NCBI GenBank assembly: GCA_945485605.1
Contig: CALYSG010000002.1
Span: forward strand, 1 to 27,740
From: an uncultured Clostridia bacterium
Lineage (GTDB): Bacteria; Bacillota; Clostridia; Oscillospirales; CAG-272
Length of the DNA stretch: 27,740 nt
Reading direction: 5' to 3'
Both the position numbers and the translations under genes were made by a program. The notes below the pieces were generated by a model, which saw only the letters and a program-made list of their open reading frames with translations, was not told the origin of the DNA and ran no database searches. Each line of letters begins with the position of its first letter. Within the stretch, counting starts at the first letter, position 1. Shown piece by piece: positions 23,734 to 27,740 of this stretch.

Positions 23734-24690
23734 ATGAGGCATATTTTTATCGTCAACCCTGCCGCGGGTAAATCCTCTCATATTGAGGAAATCAAAAACA
23801 AACTTAAAGCTCTGAAGGACAGACACCATGTCGAAATTTACATAACAAAAGCTCCCCTTGACGCAACATACTATGTGCGAAACCGCTGGATGGAAGCTCC
23901 CGACGAGAAAATGCGTTTCTATGCCTGCGGCGGCGACGGAACACTCAATGAAGTTGTCGCGGGAGTAATAGGAGCGCCGAATGCCGAAGTGTCCTGCTAT
24001 CCTTGCGGTAGCGGAAACGACTATGTTAAATGCTTCGGCGGTGCATCGCATTTCCTTGACCTTGAAAAACTAATGGACAGCCATTCGGTCGCCGTCGATG
24101 CCATGAAGGTATGCGGAAGATACTGTATCAATGTCTGTAATTTCGGATTTGACGCCGTCGTCGCGGAAACCATGGCTTCTGTCAGAAGAAAGAAGATAAT
24201 AGGCGGCAAAAACGCCTACACTACGGGAATCGCAAAGGCCTTGTTCACCGCGAGAAACAACGAATGTCGCGTCTACGCCGACGGAGAACTCCTTAACCCA
24301 AAAGGCAGGATGCTTCTCTGTACCGTTGCAAACGGACAATACGTCGGCGGTTCTTACCGCTGTGCACCGAAGTCGCTCTGCAACGATGGATTGCTTGAGG
24401 TCTGCCTGATAAAGCCACTGCCGTTGCCTACGTTTTTGAAGCTTATCAAGACCTATTCCGAGGGTAAGCATCTCGACGATGCCAGATTTTCCGAGCACCT
24501 CATTTACCGTCGCGCAAAAAAAGTCGAAGTGTTCGCCGCAACCGAAGATTTCGGTGTATGCCTTGACGGAGAGATGACGAAAGCCGAGCATTACAGCGTT
24601 GAAGTTCTCTACCGCGCAGTAAGATTTGCCGCGCCGACGCTTCCCGTGGCTACAAAGGGTGTCGAAAGGGTAGCGGAAGCAACTACATAA
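23734..24690 (+). CDS. Diacylglycerol kinase family lipid kinase (YegS/BmrU-like)
   Basis: A 318-residue cytoplasmic or membrane-associated kinase that phosphorylates diacylglycerol or a related lipid. The N-terminal catalytic domain shows FIVNPAAGKSS (6-15), the nucleotide motif GGDGT at 66-70, and PCGSGNDYVKCF near 90-101. The C-terminal beta-sandwich includes ANGQYVGGSYRCAPKSLCNDG and LDGE, typical of the DagK/YegS group. The start is ATG 23734, with GGAGA seven bases upstream; a TTG directly before it is less likely. It is a single-gene unit between the divergent ATPase operon and the structured element that follows. Confidence 0.88.
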   Translation: MRHIFIVNPAAGKSSHIEEIKNKLKALKDRHHVEIYITKAPLDATYYVRNRWMEAPDEKMRFYACGGDGTLNEVVAGVIGAPNAEVSCYPCGSGNDYVKCFGGASHFLDLEKLMDSHSVAVDAMKVCGRYCINVCNFGFDAVVAETMASVRRKKIIGGKNAYTTGIAKALFTARNNECRVYADGELLNPKGRMLLCTVANGQYVGGSYRCAPKSLCNDGLLEVCLIKPLPLPTFLKLIKTYSEGKHLDDARFSEHLIYRRAKKVEVFAATEDFGVCLDGEMTKAEHYSVEVLYRAVRFAAPTLPVATKGVERVAEATT

Positions 24691-24692
24691 CA

Positions 24693-24848
24693 CAAAAAAC
24701 GAGCCTTAACGGCGTGCACAATTAGCGGTAAATTGAAGTTCAATTTACGCAGTTCAGAAATATTCTTTGCGTCTTAAACAGACGCATTCCGCAAGCGGAA
24801 ACAGAATATTTCCAAAACGAAGTGCAGCCCTAAACGGCTCTTTTTTTT
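24693..24848. repeat. Multi-branched palindromic element (MITE-like, bidirectional terminator or structured RNA)
   Basis: Nested inverted repeats fill this gap. The outer stem is GAGCC (24701-24705) with GGCTC (24836-24840), then GGC..TGCAC (24711-24719) with GTGCA-GCC (24822-24829). Inside is hairpin GTAAATTG/CAATTTAC (24728-24748), then a 10-bp stem GAAATATTCT (24757-24766) with AGAATATTTC (24803-24812) that encloses two hairpins: TGCGTCT/AGACGCA (24768-24786) and TTCCGC/GCGGAA (24787-24800). Eight T follow on the + strand, and six A precede the element, giving a T-run on the - strand. It begins 3 bases after the kinase stop and ends 7 bases before the convergent gene's stop. It has no open reading frame of note. 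Confidence 0.8.
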
Positions 24849-24855
24849 ACTGATA

Positions 24856-25566
24856 TCATATAAAAAACATTGTTCCGACGTCGTAAAGCGGGTCCGGTGA
24901 AAGCGCGACAGGCTCTTTCCCCTCTGATCGGCAAAAAGCTATTATCTTATCGCCGTCCGGATGATTCTCGGGATTCCCGCAGAAGTAGACAAAATCACCG
25001 TCAAGCCCCGAGGCTCCACCTATAAATCCTCCTCCTCGGCAGCCTTCAAGACCGATGCCTCCGGGAGAGACCTCCAGTACACGGATGCCTCGGGTGCGTG
25101 CGGCTTTGGCTATTACTTTGTCGGAGGTGATTATCGCACCGTCCGACACATGACATATCGAGCATTCGGCATAACCCTGTCTCACCGGAACAAGCTCAAA
25201 AGACGACCTTTCCGCATAGCTTCGGATAAGCTCCGAGACCGCATCCGGACGGCAAAAGATATATTTCCCCACTCGCGCGGCATTCAGCAGAATATCCGAC
25301 GGATATTTATTCCCCGTAGGCTCGTCCGATGTACATATTTCAAGTCCGGTCGCAAAAGATATAAGCTCAAGCTCCTTTGCCGCCACCCTTGCATATTCAG
25401 AATGACAGAATATCGCATCACCGAAAAACAGCAGCATATCGGGATGGGCTTCTACCGGTGCGTCAAGCATATAAAAAGACGGCATAAAGATCGGGAAATA
25501 GCCGCGCTCCGTAAGCCCGGCTACACATTTTTCGGGAATTCTCCCATCAACAACAGCGTATCTCAT
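24856..25566 (-). CDS. DUF6873-like protein (possible pentein/GME fold)
   Basis: A 236-residue protein resembling the DUF6873 family of Clostridia, described as having the guanidino-group-modifying-enzyme (pentein) fold. Visible segments are HPDMLLFFGD (41-50), GYAECSICHVSDGAIITSD (131-149), GGFIGGASG (179-187) and CGNPENHPDG (196-204). The repeated strand pattern and the Cys/His-containing stretch 131-140 fit such a fold, but no function is established and I cannot name a catalytic residue with confidence. There is no recognisable Shine-Dalgarno before ATG 25566, and the terminator of rpmB ends only 10 bases upstream, so expression may depend on read-through. It converges on the palindromic element. 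Confidence 0.6.
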   Translation of the reverse strand: MRYAVVDGRIPEKCVAGLTERGYFPIFMPSFYMLDAPVEAHPDMLLFFGDAIFCHSEYARVAAKELELISFATGLEICTSDEPTGNKYPSDILLNAARVGKYIFCRPDAVSELIRSYAERSSFELVPVRQGYAECSICHVSDGAIITSDKVIAKAARTRGIRVLEVSPGGIGLEGCRGGGFIGGASGLDGDFVYFCGNPENHPDGDKIIAFCRSEGKEPVALSPDPLYDVGTMFFI

Positions 25567-25575
25567 ATCACATAC

Positions 25576-25612
25576 AAAAAATCAGGGAGTGCCAAGGCAT
25601 TCCCTGTTTTTT
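25576..25612 (-). terminator. Rho-independent terminator after rpmB (bidirectional form)
   Basis: An 11-bp stem: CAGGGAGTGCC (25583-25593) pairs with GGCATTCCCTG (25596-25606) with one G-U pair and a two-base centre. On the - strand it is followed by ATTTTTT (25582-25576). It lies 18 bases after the rpmB stop. T-runs on both sides allow action in both directions. Confidence 0.87.
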
Positions 25613-25630
25613 ATTCCGATACCAAAAAGC

Positions 25631-25819
25631 TCAGTTGGCACGGGTAACTTTGCCCGAACGAAGACATCTGGAGCATACATGCACGGTTGTGGGAGTGCCG
25701 TTGACAAGAGCTCTGACCTTGCGCACATTGGGCTTCCATGTTCTGTTGGTTCTACGATGCGAGTGAGAAACGTTCTGTCCGAAAACGACGCCCTTTCCGC
25801 AAACATCACATTTTGCCAT
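25631..25819 (-). CDS. rpmB: 50S ribosomal protein L28
   Basis: A 62-residue ribosomal protein of the large subunit. The N-terminus MAKCDVCGKG and the segment VCSRCLRSGKV near residue 48 give two CxxC pairs, the zinc-binding (C+) form of L28; SHSHRRTNRTWKPN is the family signature. The ATG follows a full AGGAGGT. It is transcribed from its own promoter and ends at a strong terminator, as a single-gene unit, as is common for rpmB in Bacillota. Confidence 0.97.
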   Translation of the reverse strand: MAKCDVCGKGVVFGQNVSHSHRRTNRTWKPNVRKVRALVNGTPTTVHVCSRCLRSGKVTRAN

Positions 25820-25886
25820 TGAATGATACCTCCTGTGGTTTTATGATAAATTATTTTTTAATCCAATCAATTCAGACACAAATGGT

Positions 25887-25915
25887 ATTATATCACATAC
25901 CTTTTTAAATTGCAA
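25887..25915 (-). promoter_or_regulatory. Promoter of rpmB
   Basis: On the - strand TTGCAA (25915-25910), a 17-bp spacer and perfect TATAAT (25892-25887). The -35 box lies 10 bases after the stop of the upstream PurL-like gene, with no terminator between them. The leader to the rpmB start is about 60 bases. Confidence 0.85.
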
Positions 25916-25925
25916 GAGCTTTTTC

Positions 25926-27542
25926 TCAATTTTCCCGATTTATTTGCAATTTTCTGTCGGCGATCGGTATTCCGTCGGGCTGTATCTCGGTTTCTACGAT
26001 AAACGAGCCGAACGGAACGTTTTCATACACATTAACGACCTCACCGCAAGTCATCTCCGCCACTGCCGATTCCGCGCCTTCGCTTCCGACAAACGCCGCC
26101 GAGAGCACCTTGCCGTCCTCGATCAAGCCGTGAACATACTCAAACAGAAGCCTCATATCCCTCATATCGGGAAGTCCGTCAGCTCCGGTTCTCGGTGGCA
26201 GAACACTTATCTTTCCGCGTCTGCGTTCGCTTACCTTATCCCATATCGGCATATCGGATCCTACATGAGAATTTGCAAAAACAGTAAAGCCATGATCTTC
26301 CGAATCGGTAAGTTCGTTGGACAGCGATGTGAGGCATAGCTCAGTCCTTGCCCTGTAAATACCGAGCAGCATTGCAAGGTCGGCATCGACATTCCTGCCA
26401 AGGTGCTCATTGAGTGAGAGCGAGACCTTTCTGTAATCGGCACCTGCCGCAACGAGTCTGCCGACAGCCTCGATAACTCCTTTTGCGCTTGAAAGGAAAT
26501 CGGGCTTTCTTACCGACACGGCAGTAAATACATTGCCCCCGCAAAAGAAACAACCGGCGAATTTTTCGGTTTCTTCTCCGTTAAGCGAAACCGAAAAACA
26601 TTTTTCAGCCTTCACTTCTTTATTTTCTTCGGAAATTTTGACTCTGATGCGTCCGGCATCAGCCATTGAACGGAGAACCTGAAGTGAAAAGGATATCGGA
26701 TATCCGCCCCCGTAAACGACAGTAAGTCTCTGTGCTTCCGACTGTCTTCCCACCACACGGAAAAACAGCCCCGAATCTGCGCAGATACGGTCGAGCTTCG
26801 GCACATCCGACGGATCAACGAGCAAAATCAGGCTGTCCGGAATCTCATCGGTAAGCACACTAAGCGACTGCACCTCATCAGTACCGTCAAAGCCCTTGAT
26901 ATCAACAAAAGCGCTCTTCCCCGTCGCGATCATCGCAGCGATCATTCCTCCCTTGCCGATCCTTTTCAGCAAAGGAATATTTATGTTTTCAAAAAGCCTT
27001 ACGACCTCATTCATCCGGTCTCCGGCGAATTCGGTTCCCTTCGCAGACAGGAAGCAGTAAGTTCCCTGCGTTTTGGGCATAGGAGAGCTTGTAGGAGAAC
27101 AGTAGAATTTCTCGTCGCCACCGCAGATCAGCCTCACCTTTTCTTCCGATCTGTACTCCGCAGGAACCTTTCCGACTCTTTCAAGCCGTTTGTCTGCCGC
27201 CTCGGCTATGTCGGAAAGCCTGTAACCGCCGGCAACCTTCACATTCCGTAAAAGATTGTCAAAAGCCTCTCCTACAGTCGCGCTCTCCGAGAATACCTCG
27301 CATATCCTCGCGTTTGAGGCAAGCTCGCCCGCTTTTGCAAGTCGGTCAAGAAAATAAAGCTCAAAAAGTCTCGGATCGCGCTTCTCTATCTTCCCGAACG
27401 CCGCACCTATTATACGCAGCTTCGAATTCGGCATCTTCAGCTTATAAAAATCGCGGAGTGATTCAAGCTCACCCTCCTTTGCCGCACATAAGCCTTTTAC
27501 CGTGCGGTAAGGATCAAACAATCCATTATCGTTTATATCCAT
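25926..27542 (-). CDS. PurL-related protein lacking catalytic motifs
   Basis: A 538-residue protein that resembles parts of phosphoribosylformylglycinamidine synthase (PurL). Residues about 231-290 (TDEIPDSLILLVDPSDVPKL onward) look like the AIR-synthase C-domain; 353-405 (AKGVIEAVGRLVAAGADYRK, then LLGIYRARTELCL) matches the PurL region before GGKDSM; and 467-500 (FEYVHGLIEDGKVLSAAFVG, SAVAEMTCG) matches the segment ending in DVSDGGLxxALAEM. The key motifs are changed: GGKDSM reads SLSNELTD, DVSDGG reads FVGSEGA, and no glutaminase domain follows. Residues 1-200 I do not recognise. The start is ATG 27542 after AGAAGGA, 14 bases downstream of the methylthiotransferase gene. It is probably a non-catalytic or repurposed paralogue; the homology is judged by eye. 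Confidence 0.5.
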   Translation of the reverse strand: MDINDNGLFDPYRTVKGLCAAKEGELESLRDFYKLKMPNSKLRIIGAAFGKIEKRDPRLFELYFLDRLAKAGELASNARICEVFSESATVGEAFDNLLRNVKVAGGYRLSDIAEAADKRLERVGKVPAEYRSEEKVRLICGGDEKFYCSPTSSPMPKTQGTYCFLSAKGTEFAGDRMNEVVRLFENINIPLLKRIGKGGMIAAMIATGKSAFVDIKGFDGTDEVQSLSVLTDEIPDSLILLVDPSDVPKLDRICADSGLFFRVVGRQSEAQRLTVVYGGGYPISFSLQVLRSMADAGRIRVKISEENKEVKAEKCFSVSLNGEETEKFAGCFFCGGNVFTAVSVRKPDFLSSAKGVIEAVGRLVAAGADYRKVSLSLNEHLGRNVDADLAMLLGIYRARTELCLTSLSNELTDSEDHGFTVFANSHVGSDMPIWDKVSERRRGKISVLPPRTGADGLPDMRDMRLLFEYVHGLIEDGKVLSAAFVGSEGAESAVAEMTCGEVVNVYENVPFGSFIVETEIQPDGIPIADRKLQINREN

Positions 27543-27556
27543 AATTATTCCTTCTC

Positions 27557-27740
27557 TCAAACGACAAGCTCGCCAAGGCATATCCCACCTTGCCTGCCTG
27601 TTATCCTTACATCGGCGAGCGTAGCATGAAGGTCTTCGGAGCATTTTACCCCGACTTCAACAAACGATGCCGTATGTCCCGTGAAAAGTTCGCCGTTCCG
27701 CGCCTCAAAGAGTACCGGAAGCGTCTTACCGATCATACCG
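27557..27740 (-). CDS. MiaB/MtaB-type tRNA methylthiotransferase, C-terminal end (partial)
   Basis: The last 60 codons of a gene that enters from the right edge, ending in TGA at 27559-27557. The translation has the TRAM-domain pattern of radical-SAM methylthiotransferases: LPVLFEARNGELFTGHTASF, then VEVGV, and the closing strand LADVRITG with GGICLGELVV. The ending without extra sequence after GELVV fits MtaB, which makes ms2t6A37 in tRNA, more than MiaB, but the catalytic part is outside the window. It precedes the PurL-like gene by 14 bases, so they are co-transcribed. Confidence 0.72.
   Translation of the reverse strand, partial: GMIGKTLPVLFEARNGELFTGHTASFVEVGVKCSEDLHATLADVRITGRQGGICLGELVV

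Noticed and set aside
25820..25925. Autoregulatory leader structure before rpmB
   Set aside because: The leader is AT-rich and shows no convincing stem; promoter and ribosome binding site explain it.

Overview
The window reads as chromosomal DNA of an anaerobic, moderate-GC member of the Bacillota (class Clostridia, probably an uncultured gut lineage near Oscillospirales or Christensenellales). This rests on strong AGGAGG-type ribosome binding sites, frequent TTG starts, TTGACA/TATAAT promoters with 17-bp spacers, a YloV/FakA-type protein, a DUF4003 protein, a zinc-type L28 and runs of M42 peptidases. No phage, transposase, CRISPR array or rRNA was found. The taxon is inferred from gene content and style only.

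Layout. 1-4.7 kb (+): xanthine phosphoribosyltransferase, an S51-like peptidase, a DUF4003 protein, an RlmI-like rRNA methyltransferase, a thioredoxin-like protein and a TetR-type regulator whose promoter lies in the end of the thioredoxin gene. 4.7-7.1 kb (+): a DUF308 membrane protein and a FakA/YloV-like protein, behind a clear promoter with a palindrome upstream. 7.1-7.7 kb: tRNA-Ala(GGC), then 2.3 tandem copies of a ~203-bp repeat, each beginning with the tRNA 3' end and a terminator hairpin. 7.7-15.0 kb (-): a tight murD-led operon (murD, SGNH esterase, three M42 aminopeptidases in a row, lipoprotein, cysteine desulfurase). 15.2-20.5 kb (+): a diverged ParE-like topoisomerase subunit, plsY, a SAM methyltransferase and a diverged FolC/Mur-ligase-like protein, all overlapping. 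20.5-23.6 kb (-): a PMCA-like Ca2+ P-type ATPase and a small membrane protein. 23.7-24.7 kb (+): a diacylglycerol-kinase-family lipid kinase. 24.7-24.85 kb: a compact multi-branched palindromic element between convergent genes. 24.85-27.74 kb (-): the C-terminus of a MiaB/MtaB-type methylthiotransferase, a PurL-related protein lacking catalytic motifs, rpmB (L28) and a DUF6873-like protein.

Most of the window is housekeeping: purine salvage, tRNA and rRNA modification, peptidoglycan precursor and phospholipid synthesis, Fe-S/sulfur transfer, peptide breakdown and ion transport. I see no convincing new multi-gene defence or biosynthetic system. The unusual items are the structured element at 24.69-24.85 kb, the tRNA-Ala-linked tandem repeat, and three paralogues that keep a family fold while losing or changing key motifs or partners (PurL-like, FolC-like, ParE-like without ParC).
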